A stretch of 64,000 bases of DNA, taken from positions 14,903,281-14,967,280 of the forward strand of contig CM057144.1 in the NCBI GenBank assembly GCA_029964075.1. The letters run 5' to 3'. The position numbers were made by a program, and so were the translations under genes. Source of the stretch: Patiria pectinifera (lineage: Eukaryota; Echinodermata; Asteroidea; Valvatida; Asterinidae). The notes below the pieces were generated by a model. It searched no databases. It was given only the letters and a program-made list of their open reading frames with translations, and was not told where the DNA came from. Of this stretch, positions 24,422 to 35,810 are shown piece by piece. Each line of letters begins with the position of its first letter. Position 1 is the stretch's first letter.

Positions 24422-24705
24422 GCTCTTTAAAATAATGGTTAATAATCGTGCGTATTCACGTGGCTACATACTTGTCGATTGCATCAGCCACACTCGGTTG
24501 GGCTAGGTTTTAATTTCGCCAAGTTCATAGGAATCCTTGACAGTGCATCGGACAAATTGCTCCTAGCCACCAATAAGTCCAGGCCTTTCAGCGGTAATGA
24601 GTTTGGATGACAGGTGCTGCATTACAGACGCTAGCCTAATGCATTGAAAATTACACCCAAGCAGTCGGATAATTGCGGAGCAGGTATCAGACGAGAAGTT
24701 TGAAG

Positions 24706-24967
24706 ATGGTGCAAGCAGGAGCGTCTGCCTGGCGAGCCGGGATGAAAGGTTTCGGTCGGGGTTCCTCTCCTGCCCCACAGGCCCGGGGCAGCGGATGTAG
24801 TCCCGCTCAAGCCCTCCGAGTGGTTCTCCTAGCGCTGGCTTGTCTTGGTTTTCCTCCGTCAGCTAGCGATTTCCTGAACAATAACCTGCCAACGGAACAG
24901 ATCACGACATTGCAAACTGATGGTACAGGAGGATATTATGTCAACACTACGAGCACTAGACAAACAG
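24706..24967 (+). CDS. Adhesion GPCR alternative first exon 1b (signal peptide, Thr-rich linker)
   Basis: The first ATG in frame is 24706 (AAGATGGTG); a second in-frame ATG is at 24736-24741. The peptide has a Gly/Ser/Ala-rich basic leader, a hydrophobic core (LRVVLLALACLGFPPSAS) suited to a signal peptide, then an Asn/Thr-rich linker (NNNLPTEQITTLQTDG). The exon ends ACA G|GTAGGC in phase 1, the same phase and nearly the same junction as exon 1a. Joined to the exon at 41217 it would give a 1017 aa receptor. The similarity of design and phase to exons 1a and 1c is the main support. Confidence 0.68.
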
Positions 24968-25394
24968 GTAGGCTTCCTAACTGCACCATGTCACACCCCC
25001 GGCCCTTTCAATAAGGTGCGTTTGCCATTGGATGACTTCTTATGAAATAACTGTTCATCCTACTAGATTAGAAAGACTTCAGTTGTGTTTTTGCTTCTCT
25101 TATATGGAAACGCGTGCAAAGAGTAAATGTAATGACATGCCTCTAGAGCTTCAAACCCAAATAATTCGACTGCATACTACCACTTCACCACTGACTTTTG
25201 AGTCCATTTTTTTTCACTTAAAGTTACACAAATAATTGTACTCAAAATCTTAAGCGAGGTGCATATACTAATAGCCAACCTAGGCGAAATCTCAGCTCAG
25301 TAGCTTACACTGTGTTGTGTTTTTGGATTGAAAAAAAATAGAGAAAACATATGCACTATTAGAGGTTCTCGTTACTGGATTCCGTTGCTGGCGG

Positions 25395-25580
25395 ATTACA
25401 CGGGGTCCACTCATGGGTCCGACGCCTCACATTAAGTCCGACAAATCGCATCTCTCAACCAAATAAAGGACCATAAGTCCGACGCCTCATAGCTCCGATG
25501 CCTCATAGCTCCGACATAGCTCCATAGGTCCGACAATTAAATGTTCTTTATTTCTGTCCATAAGTCCGACGCCCCATGCC
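25395..25580. repeat. Short-phrase repeat, AAGTCCGACGCCTCAT family
   Basis: Several degenerate copies of AAGTCCGACGCCTCAT and CATAGCTCCGA occur here. This is the reverse complement of the phrase at 187-318. Confidence 0.7.
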
Positions 25581-25629
25581 AGAAACTATTAGCGATAAAT
25601 GTTGCTGGGTTCTTTAAAGTGCGTTACAC

Positions 25630-25830
25630 GACACACGGGACCTATGTAAGGCTTTATGTCCCACCCGAAGGACGAAGCAATAATGGTAAAGTGCCTTGCT
25701 CAAGAGCACAAACAATTATGTTTCTTGTCAGGATTCGAACTTCGCGCGTACCCCGTCCTGCAATCAAGGCGCTGGGACAGGCTGATGGGCTTCACAGAAT
25801 CTTGTGAAGAAAGAGGGGATGGCATTCTGT
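25630..25830. repeat. SINE-like dispersed repeat
   Basis: It contains 'taaagtgccttgctcaagagcac' (in two parts) and 'gtcaggattcgaac', a B-box-like motif. Related wording ('aaagtgccttgcc') occurs at 3828-3845. Boundaries are not clear. Confidence 0.45.
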
Positions 25831-26302
25831 GTAACTGATCATGAGCTATGTATAAAGACACCAGGCTGCAGCTGTTGAAGACCGCAGTTAGCCAATCCGC
25901 GCAAATGCTATCCGAAAACTTTCTCATAGAAATTAACAAAATCCACACCGGATGTGATTTCTTTTTTATTGCGGACCATGTGGACACATTTTGAGCGTCG
26001 CGTAATATGCAATTTGACACTTCGTGAATACGAAACGGAGCCTGAGCAAGTGACGGGAATTGAAAATTTACAAAACAGATAAGTTTTACAGATTTTCCTA
26101 CATTCCGCTTTTCAGCGACAAAAAAAAACATTTATGAATGGGAATAAAAAGAGTGATGACTCAGTCTTAATGGACCCTCATCGCAGAGTCGTGGCCGTGA
26201 ATTGATGACTTGCAAAATCTAAAACGCAAAATCTATCCAATCAGAGCGTGAATTCATCAGCGTGTCCCAGCGTCCTGTTTGTAGCGCCGGGGGGGGGGGG
26301 GG

Positions 26303-26375
26303 AATACGAGCGAAGATTCGAACCCGGCCACGGCACACAAGTCGAACACCGTAACCATTGGACCACTGCGCCCGC
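26303..26375 (-). repeat. tRNA-derived SINE head, minus strand
   Basis: Read on the minus strand it starts GCGGGCGCAGTGGTCCAATG (A box) and has GGGTTCGAATCTT (B box). The acceptor ends do not pair, so it is not called a tRNA gene. A 14-base G-run follows the head. Confidence 0.6.
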
Positions 26376-26443
26376 AAAAAAGCTAAAATGTTAAAATCAT
26401 CGTGGCTGTTGCCTGTGTGCTAACCGCTTACGGAAAAGATAGC

Positions 26444-26859
26444 TTAAAGAGGTTGTGGAATGCTGAAAGTCATTTTGTTTTTTTTAATATTTTTTTATTG
26501 TAAAGTAGACCCATATATATCATAATGACAAAGTCCCATTCTTTTGTAATGTAATTTGTTGGTCGGCGAGCACATAATTGAAATCAACAGTCGTCGGGTT
26601 CTTCGTAAAATGAGAAAAAAATCGTGACGTAAAAACAGGACTCGTTTATACTAAGCTGCATCTGGAGTCCTGTTTATTACGTCACGATTTACTTTTTTTG
26701 CTGCCCCCAACGACGACTTTTACACAAATTGCACGTTCGGGTACCTTTTGTACTCATTTCATGACAGACACAATAGTCGTTTTTATTTCATCACACCTTA
26801 GGCTACATAATACCCGAAAAATGACGGAAATGTCTTCGAGCATTCCACAACCTCTTTAA
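26444..26859. mobile_element. TTAA-flanked MITE with nested hairpin
   Basis: TTAA + AGAGGTTGTGGAATGCT on the left and AGCATTCCACAACCTCT + TTAA on the right form perfect 17 bp terminal repeats. A second inner inverted pair, 'atcgtgacgtaaaaacagg' and 'cctgtttattacgtcacgat', lies near 26620-26690. No ORF of note. TTAA sites suggest piggyBac or Kolobok mobilisation. Confidence 0.85.
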
Positions 26860-26987
26860 CCCAATTTTCTGCAACAATCAGCATACAGCTTGTTGATTTA
26901 GTGTGAAGTAGTTCTTCGGAATTGGGCTCTGTTTAATCATAATCATTGCTGTCCATTTGCAGCCGTCGATATGCGCGCGTGTACGTT

Positions 26988-28283
26988 ATCTTACTATAAT
27001 TCCAGGAATCTCTGTCTGTCTGTCTGTCCGTCGATTATCTCCAGAACCGGGCACCGTATGAAGTTGAAAATCGGCGGGTATATTTTTCGGGACAACAGAA
27101 TGTGCAGTGCAAAGTTTGAAGTTGTTTGGACCAGCGGTTCTCAGCTGCAAAAAGCAGTATTTTCTGAGGCAAACGTGGCAGTATATAGCTTAGAACACAA
27201 CACCCGCACGCACTGCCGTTCTTTTCAATTGTTTACGTCATGTTTAAGCTAAAGTGGCGTGCTCAATATGACGCAAACAATGCAAAAAGGACGGGCACGC
27301 GCACGTGCATTGCAGGGTGATACATTGTCCAGTATGGATGAATACTAATGATCAATGGGTGAATAGCACTGCATACCATGTTTTCGTATGTACACGGGCA
27401 CGTTATTTTTGCAATCGACTGAGCGACCATTGTAGGTGGTCGAACTTCAAACTTGACAAAAATGTTGGCGTACGTGTGCGTTCAACCTGTGAAAACAACA
27501 CCATTGAATCGCGTGCGTTGTTTGCACAAGCAGTTCTCCAAAACTCTGCAAGTATGCAACCTATACCAGCGGCAAAGCAATTTGCGTTTCACGAACATGC
27601 ACATTTTAGACGGGCACTGCACTAGTCTTACTATAATTCCAGGAATCTCTGTCTGTCTGTCTGTCCGTCGATTATCTCCAGAACCGGGCACCGTATGAAG
27701 TTGAAAATCGGCGGGTATATTTTTCGGGACAACAGAATGTGCAGTGCAAAGTTTGAAGTTGTTTGGACCAGCGGTTCTCGAAAAAGCTGCAAAAAGCAGT
27801 ATTTTCTGAGGCAAACGTGGCAGTATATAGCTTAGAACATAACACCCGCACGCACTGCCGTTTTTTTCAATTGTTTACGTCGCGTCATGTTTAAGCTAAA
27901 GCGCGCGTGCTCAATATGACGCAAACAATGCAAAAAGATGGGCACGCGCACGTGCATTGCAGGGCGATGTGCATTAAAGGGCGATACATTGTCCAGTATG
28001 GGTGAATACTAATGGGTGAATAGCACTGCATGCCATGTTTTCGTATGTGCACGGGCACATTATTTTTGCAATCGACTGAGCGACCATTGTAGGTGGTCGA
28101 ACTTCAAACTTGGCAAAAATTTTGACGTAAGTGTGCGTTCAACCTGTGAAAACAACACCATTTAATCGCGTGCGTTGTTTGCACGAGCAGTTCTCCAAAA
28201 CTCTGCAAGTATGCAACACATACCAGCGGCAAAGCAATTTGCGTTTCCCGAACATGCACATTTTAGACGGGCACTGCACTAGT
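26988..28283 (+). repeat. Tandem duplication of a ~645 bp unit
   Basis: Two direct copies, about 26988-27624 and 27625-28283, each begin 'ttactataattccaggaat' with (GTCT)n and end 'cgggcactgcactagt'. They differ by scattered substitutions and small indels. Short ORFs inside are reproduced in both copies and look non-coding. Confidence 0.9.
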
Positions 28284-28520
28284 TATGTCAATGAGCAGCA
28301 CGCTTGAATGCAAATTATTGTTCTCCGCTATGAATATTGAAAATCAGGCGATATTGTTAATCCAGGGACGATAACGTTTCATTAGCAAAGCATTACCATT
28401 AAAAATCAATGAAGGCTGGGGACCATAATTAACCTAATGGTTCGGATCATCGGAGGCCGCAAAGCACCGTAATGAATAAGATGCAAGATAAAAGGGTCGA
28501 ACACGCGACATCACGTTACA

Positions 28521-29044
28521 TTAAAGGGGTATTACGGCCTGAAATTCCCCCAAATTTCCTGTTTTGGATTGTTTACTTATCCTGGTTGGAATGAAACCGA
28601 CCTGACGTCTTACCGTTCCCGAGAAAAGATAAAAAACAACAACATCCGATTGTTTACATCGGACGCGGCGGACATCTTGTGGCATAAGCATACGTATTTT
28701 CAAGCCGTTTCAATGAACTGCACACGTTGTGTGTGTCATATAATACACACAGCACCACTACAGACATTTTGTTTCTTACACGTCCGCATAATGCGAGCGC
28801 TGTGCTGCTGGATTCACGACTATCCCCAACAGCTCGATTTTTTCGGGGGCAAAATAATTGTGACCCCCGAAATTCGTTCTCGCATGGTTCTCGCAAGAAT
28901 AACACAAAGACGTCCTCTTTTCAAAGGATGGTTCTGTAGACGCTTATTTGCTACGTTTAAATGCTCCTTCTAATTAAAGTAATCTCGTTGAAAACGCGTT
29001 TTCTAGCCCGATTGGGCGCATTCCAGAACGTAATGTCCCTTTAA
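28521..29044. mobile_element. TTAA-flanked MITE immediately upstream of first exon 1c
   Basis: The left end TTAAAGGGGTATTACGGCCT pairs imperfectly with the inverse of the right end (TTAAAGGGACATTACGTTCT on the minus strand), with TTAA at both edges. It ends about 180 bp before the exon 1c ATG. Confidence 0.7.
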
Positions 29045-29225
29045 GCCTTACAGCATTGCAACTTGCGGTTGGTTCATAAACACCAACCGTAATTGTGATG
29101 ACCGAGTCAAAGAGGAAAGGATTGGGAGAGTTCTCTGCGGATATGTGAAAAGGACGGCAAATTTCTTTGCAAATATCAGTACTGGATCTTAACTTGGTGT
29201 TTTGACTATATTCTGATGTATAAAA

Positions 29226-29532
29226 ATGGGTATATTGGTAAAGTTTGTGATGGTGTGGACGGTTTTTGCCATGATATTGTCTATCCCTGTGGCGTGTAAT
29301 AATTGGCGCTGGAGTACTCGACGGGACCGGCGACGCTCGTCTGGACATAGCGCTAGCGGTACATCCACCCAGCAGTCCCCGGTGTGGACTGACCGTGTCT
29401 CGTCCGCTGCCTCTCCCGGGGAGATAACGACGGACGCACGGCCCACCTCGCAGCCATGGGCCACCGCGGCTTGGAACCAGGCTTTTAGTTCGACGGACGG
29501 CGGGAACGCCTCTTCTGTCGCAACCACAACGA
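29226..29532 (+). CDS. Adhesion GPCR alternative first exon 1c (signal peptide, Ser/Thr-rich stalk)
   Basis: The ATG at 29226 (AAAAATGGG) starts a 102-codon exon. A hydrophobic leader (VKFVMVWTVFAMILSIPVAC) is followed by a basic patch (RWSTRRDRRR) and a Ser/Thr-rich stretch likely to be O-glycosylated. It ends ACG A|GTGAGT, again phase 1. Joined to 41217 it would give a 1032 aa receptor; the junction codon becomes AAA rather than GAA. The basic patch after the leader could be a furin-type site (RDRRR), but this is speculative. Confidence 0.65.
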
Positions 29533-30829
29533 GTGAGTTCGAATAAAGGTCTCAATACGGTTGAATTACTCTTTCGGATTTTTTTTTTCATGCGGCAATC
29601 AGCAAATATATAGCATGGACATTTTCAGTCCCTCGCACTTAATTAATATCAATTTGAAAAGAAAAATATTCAGTATCGTAACGACACGAGAATACATTTA
29701 TTCCTCTGAGGTGCATGCTGAGCAAGTTTTTTGATAATTTCTTTTAATCCCAGCTAAGGGTATTAATAACAAGAAAACTGAAGATAGCAGGTGTTCCCTA
29801 AAGAGTCCAAATCTTGCGTGACGGACATGCAGTGATACAAATGTCTTTCTTATGGACAGGCATTGTTCACCCAGAAAGAAGATTAACTCAGTTTATGTCT
29901 TTGCAGGGCACTTGAATAATTTTCCTCGTTAAATGAGTTTCTCGTGGTCAACTTAACCCAATTTGATTACCGACAACTTTATTTTGTGTTGTCGTAGAGA
30001 GCGAATGAGGAGGCCGTTTTCCCGATCTATATACATGTACATTTATTCCTTAATAATTACCCCACAAAATGGCATGATAGTCTAGCCTCTTCCATAGCGC
30101 GTCATGAATCCGTACAGGCTGAGTCAAGAAAAGAAACACACAATGGTGCCCACTATTGTTTTAAAAGAAGTTCTGCATGACTCGCTTTTCAGATCAAGGA
30201 TATAAAAGCCTTATTTGTAAGCTTTCTTTTATGAAAGAATAATTCAAGTCGCTTATATACTTTTCCAGTTATGGAATTTTGAACATAAACACTGCTTTAT
30301 CCTTGTCCACGGATCACAATAAGGGTACCGTAGGTGATATTACGGCAAAACGAAAACTATTCACACATAAAACAACAATTCAGAACACTCTTATAACAAT
30401 GATGACTGGCACTTATCATAACATTTTATTTAAAAACCTGCTGCTTCCAATGTCGCAACAACATCCTTTACAATGGCAAGAGTTTGCAGTCTTGCCCTGC
30501 CTTCTAATTGGCTACCCCGGGGACATGGGATTATTCTGATATCATTTTCAGGATACGACATGGTTTCGTTTTTACTGCAATATCACGTACCTTAAAAGTG
30601 ATCCGAGGACAAGTTTAAAAACGGTGTTTGTGTTCAAAATTCGTGATCAGCGATTTGAATGATTCTTTCACTAAAAGAAAGAAACACTATTGGGTTTACA
30701 TATCCTAGATGTGGAAAAACGTGCGCTACATGCAGAAATAATATAAAAAAAGTAGGGGCACCATTTGTGTTTCCTTTTGTTTGACTCACCCTGTATATGC
30801 CCATGCAAAGACGGATCCAGAGAGCTTAC

Positions 30830-31215
30830 TGTCGGGTGAGTTTGTTTATGGTGTAAATCGAGGACACACACGTACAACATGATCGGTGAATCGAGGACAG
30901 AAACCAAAGCGAGGACGACCTCGATTAGAAAACGTGTACAAAACCAATGAGAGATGTTGCAAAAAAAGTACAAACAAAGGAACAGGGAAGAGGAACAAAA
31001 GAAAATCCTCGATTTACACCATGAACAAACGGGTGTGCGTGGGAGTGTGCGTGTTCATCTTTTCAAACCGTGGACGAAAAATACCAGAGAACAAAAGAGA
31101 ACAATACCGTCCACGATTCCCAGCATACGTCCGCGATTGGGGTCGTGTACAAAACCTAGTCTTCCTAAAAAGTTAGAGTACAAACAAAAGAGGGACAATA
31201 GGACGTCCACGATCG
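30830..31215 (+). repeat. Dispersed repeat with 'cgaggac' and 'gtacaaa' phrases
   Basis: The end 'cttcctaaaaagttagagta' followed by 'caaac..aaagagggacaatagg' matches 22857-22893 closely, and the 'gtgtacaaa' phrases match 20430-20490. It appears to be an unbroken copy of the repeat into which the 2.2 kb transposon inserted. Confidence 0.55.
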
Positions 31216-32314
31216 ACGGTGAACACACGTTTGTGTGTGTGGGGGGGGGGTGCCGGGCGGGAAAGCTGTCAGTATAAAATTGCCTTATTTGAGAACATTT
31301 AGGTCAGTGCCAATGATACAGACAGTAATTTAAAGTAGAACTTAACAATGTTGACATGTCCCCGATATAATTATGTAGCAACATGGAGTAGCCTACGTGT
31401 AAAAGACCAACTTTAAATGACATGTCCCCGATATAATTATGTGACAAAATTGTGTACATGTATAAGACAAACATATCCTTTTTCTGTAAGTTGCTAACTC
31501 ATCTATGTGCTTTGGGCCAGCCTAATATCCTTTAACCCTGCAATTTCACGCTTATTATGCCGGAGATGTCAAATCATTCTAATCATAGACATTGCAGTTT
31601 TTCATGGTTTTATGGGGTTCTGATGATATTTTAAATTGAAATGTACTTCATGTTCCGGCTTTCTTCATCTACTGCAGTGGCGGCTCTACGGGCGGGTGGG
31701 GGGGGGGGGGCCTGGGGGGCTTTAGCCCCCACAAATTTGTCTAGCCCCCCCCCAAAAGATAATTCCATAAAACAAATTGCACTAGCAAAATGTAAGATTG
31801 TGACATACATGCGAACGGGTCTCTCCCTAAAAAAAATAGTCGTGAGAAGGGTGCATTTTGTACACTTTTAGCAAATTATATTGTGCATGATTGTAGGATT
31901 TTATCAGCGCTTTCCATTAAAAATATGTCTCTGAGAAGCGCGCCTGATCTACTGCTGGTTTGTTTACCGCAGTGGAGGGGGGAACGCTTGTTATAAATTA
32001 TTCTATGAATTTGATAGCCATGCAAATAAGTAATCCCGTTTCAAACGGCAAATACTTAACGATGAGCACGTCACCGTTCAGCCATAAACAATCAAGGCCA
32101 TTTAGGTGTTTCTTTATTATTAAAGGCAGGAATATGGGTGAATACCCGGAGACAGGCCACCGATTTAATGAGCAAAACGCCTTGCTCACGGTGAAGATGT
32201 AGGCCTGGTCTCACAATGGGCACTTCCAGCGTAATATAATGTCCGTGACACAGCTCTCGAGAGCTCAGTGAATAAACCTGAACATGTATTTATCGTATAC
32301 ATGTTTATCCGGGG

Positions 32315-34085
32315 GCCGCACGATAGTCCGAAGGTCCGATAGTCCAAAGGTTCTTTAGTCCGAAGGTTCGATAGTCCGAATGCACAAAAATCCATTAGAG
32401 GGGGTTCGTTAGTCCGAAAATGAAATAAGGTTCGTTAATCCGAACATTTGATGCAATAGTCCGAAGGTTCATTAATCCGGAAGGTTCATTAGTCCGAAGG
32501 TTCATTTTTCCGAAGATTCGATAGTCCGAATTTAGAATAAGTTTAATCAGTCCGAAGCTTAAATTAATAGTCCGAAACGAAAATAAGGTTCAATAGTCCG
32601 AAGGTTCACTATACTCAGAATTGACAATAAGGTTCGATAGTCCGAAACGACAATAAGGTCCAATAGTCCGAATCGACGATAAGGTCCGATAGTCCGAATC
32701 AACAGCAAGGTTCGATAGTCCGATACTGACGAACCGCATTGCCCATTCGGAATATCGAACCTTATTCTCAATTCGGACTATCGAACCTTATTGTCAATTC
32801 GGACTATCGAACTCTATCGTCTATTCGGACTAACGAACCTTCGGATTAATTAACCTTATTCTATTTTCGGACTAATGGGCCCTTCGGTCACACGGCAAGC
32901 ATGTATTCGCTTGATACTGTCCAACAAGCATGGTTTAACAATCACATGTACAATTTACATATAAGTTATGATCCTTACCAGGTCCAGGTAAACATACCAG
33001 CATGGTTGAATAATCAAATTTACAACTTACATGCTAACAGTTATAATCATTACTAGCTCTACTGAGTGGAGCGTTGAATTACGGGTACCCCTCCATACAA
33101 ACGCTCCACCGATTTGCCATACTTTGGTAGCACTTACACGGTCGTCATGACGGTTTGCATTTTGTGCATGCCCTCGCGAGGACAAGGCCCCAAAAAACTG
33201 ATAAAGAAAATACAAATGAGGAAGACAGTAACCCTGGATAGATCCACACATTCATGACATTCCATAAGACCCCTCAAATTGTTTCAAACAACCGGTAATT
33301 TTGAAAAAAGAACAAAATAGTCTGAACTTACCGCTCACAATTAAATGTGTCTGCCGAGTTGCACAGTCTATTTCACTGACATGACTGATGCATAATTCAT
33401 TGCGCGCGTGTGTGACGTCACTATTGAAGAAAAACAAGTCGCGCTTAATCGACGACTGTTTCATGTACTGATATGTGCCCCGCACCAAAAACCCACAGTC
33501 AGACGGCGCGGGGCACATATGACTACATGAAACAGCCATTGAGTAAGCGCAACTTGTTTTTCTTCAATAGTGACGTCACACATGCGAGCAATGAATTATG
33601 CATCAGTCATGTCAGTGAAATAGACTGTGCAACTCGGCAGACACATTTAAATGTGAGCGGTAAGTTCAGACTATTTTGTTCTTTTTTCAAAATTACCGGT
33701 TGTTTGAAACAATTTGAGGGGTCTTATGGAATGTCATGAATGTGTGGATCTATCCAGGGTTACTGTCTTCCTCATTTGTATTTTCTTTATCAGTTTTTTG
33801 GGGCCTTGTCCTCGCGAGTGCATGCACAAAATGCAAACCGTCATGACGACCGTGTAAGTGCTACCAAAGTATGGCAAATCGGTGGAGCGTTTGTATGGAG
33901 GGGTACCCGTAATTCAACGCTCCACTCAGTAGAGCTAAATCATTACCAACTGCAGGCTACGGCTATATCCCTATAGTTAGCAGCGCAATCGGACTATTGA
34001 ACCTTCGGACTAACGAACCTTCGGACTAATGACCCTTCGGACTAAAGAACCTTCGGACTATCGAACCTTCAGACTATCGGGTTGT
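32315..34085. mobile_element. Foldback element with phrase-array ends
   Basis: The left end (about 32315-32890) is an array of a phrase close to GGTTCGATAGTCCGAA. The right end (about 33985-34085) is the same phrase inverted. Between them lie two nearly identical inverted arms (about 33048-33483 and 33508-33943) around a 24 bp loop. The arms include mirrored short ORFs with no recognisable product. This organisation resembles Drosophila Foldback elements, whose ends are also built of short subrepeats; homology is not implied. Confidence 0.8.
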
Positions 34086-35566
34086 AACCGTATATACATC
34101 CATCGTGTAGTAACGGTCAAGGATATTACAGACCAGGAGCTGTAGATAATTTCTCTAAAACATTAATTAGATACAACGGTTAATGGTCTCCGTCACGGGC
34201 GATTACACTCCCTTTCAGCTCTCGAATTGCCCACATGCCATGTGAAATCATCCAGCTAAAAATTGTTTTGATAAAATACAAAACAATTATTTAAGGTGGG
34301 TACGTAAAAAGTACCAGCGAGCAAAATGTGTTACGTACTTAAGCAACGGAATCCAGTACGAGATCCTCAAAATTGTGTACGTTTTCTCAAAATGTGCAGT
34401 AGCCAATGTACTAGCTACTTCAACTCTCCAGCTAATATGCACCCAACTAAAGATTTTGAGAAACTCTGCTTCTTAATAGCAATTGTGATCAAACGAAAAC
34501 AGAGCCAATTATCTTTTGTACCTTAAAACACAGAGTTGTGTGTACAGCACATATAGTAGGGATCATTAGCAGAGGGTGTTCATTTTGTGCAGCTTAAAAG
34601 GATATTAATCATACACTTAAGTTTAAGCGAAGATGTAATTGAACGTGGCTTTGGCGCGTCCAAAATGCAAATAAGGCGGTTTCCAAGGTAACGTTTCCTA
34701 CCAAGGTTATTAGCTAATTATAAGCCCCTTCTTAATTAAGTAAAACAAAAAAGTCATCAGAACCTTCAGAAACGTCGGCTTTTGTTTTCCTTGTAAAAAG
34801 CTCGATGAGTGATTATTGCATTACTAACCAAAGAACCGAGACGGGCTACGGAGATAATTAAGCAATATAACTTTTTTATCAAAATATTATCAGCCGTTGG
34901 CTATAAAGCCTCGATTCGAGTCCGCACGTGTTGAAAGTCAAAGACTCTAATATATCAGCTCTCACTCAAGAAAAAAAAAACCAAACATATCGACTCCAGA
35001 AAGGCTATGACATCCCTTTGAAAAGGCTTTTACTGATGACAGTGTCCGCACTTTGTACATTTACGGTTGCTAATGTATTATTCAAGGTATGAGTAGATAT
35101 TTTTAACTGAAAAGGAAGGTAAATTTGTTGGGATATCATAATGCTGATCAAAATCACCTTAAAAAGGGGGATTTTACTGGTCCGTGGCAATTTGAAAAGA
35201 AAACCAACTAAATATCTCCCCTTCCCGAAAATTCGGTTTCCGGCCAGGCATAGGCGTCGCCAGGATTTTTTTTTTCTGGAGGGGAGCAAGGCGCATTTCC
35301 CCCCTAAAAATCCGTAGGCCTATATTTTTCAGCATTTCTCGATTGATCATTTTTACAAGGGTGAGCAGGGACATTTGCCCCCCTCCCCCACCCATTTTTA
35401 TCAACAACAATGTGATTTTGCGCCTATTTTTTACTCTTTCTTTTCTTTTTTTCCCTTGTGGGGGAGGAAGCGCCCCCCCCCCCTTGCCCCCAGCCCGTCG
35501 CGAGGCCCATGGTTCCAAGGCTTTTTTTTTACGTCTCGCATATTCTTTTCAAATGAATTTATGAAA

Positions 35567-35810
35567 GGGTGGCTTGCTTCCTGTGCTTGTAGATCTGATA
35601 CTCCTAACCTGCGTGAACTCACTGAGTTGATGAATGAGCTCACGTCTGATGAATGGCATCTTTGATGTGTTCACCTCGAATATCTAAGGGTGGCTTGATC
35701 CCTGTGCTTTTAGATGTGATTCTCCCAATTTGCGTGAGCTTAGTCGATGAATGAATATTGAGCCAGGCCTGGTGAGTGATATCTTTGATATGTGTTCACC
35801 TGCCTCAAAT
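35567..35810 (+). repeat. Two tandem ~120 bp copies
   Basis: Both copies contain 'gggtggcttg.tcc.tgtgctt', 'tagat.tgat.ctcc' and 'atctttgatatgtgttcacct'-like text, at 35567-35685 and 35688-35810. Non-coding. Confidence 0.7.

Larger units (their letters stand above)
17326..24705. other. Intron/non-coding between first exons 1a and 1b
   Basis: No supported exon. It contains G-runs (17694-17703, 17969-17980), G-rich tandem repeats (18230-18670), a 2.2 kb inverted-repeat transposon (20565-22773) set into an older repeat, and a reverse copy of the CATTCATAAATACCT element (23947-24421). Confidence 0.6.
24968..29225. other. Intron/non-coding between first exons 1b and 1c
   Basis: No supported exon. 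It contains a short-phrase repeat cluster (25395-25580), a SINE-like repeat (25630-25830), a minus-strand tRNA-derived SINE head (26303-26375), a TTAA MITE (26444-26859), a 650 bp tandem duplication (26988-28283) and a second TTAA MITE (28521-29044). Confidence 0.6.

Noticed and set aside
26988..27814. ORFs of 80-110 codons in the tandem duplication
   Set aside because: They recur in the second copy with frame-disrupting differences and encode no recognisable motif.
28974..29591. 205-codon minus-strand ORF
   Set aside because: It spans the end of a TTAA MITE and the antisense of first exon 1c; it is Arg/Pro-rich as expected of a complement frame and has no domain.
33252..33976. Mirrored ORFs of 70-95 codons on both strands
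   Set aside because: They are the same sequence in the two arms of the foldback element; no domain is recognisable and they contain no supported start or splice sites.
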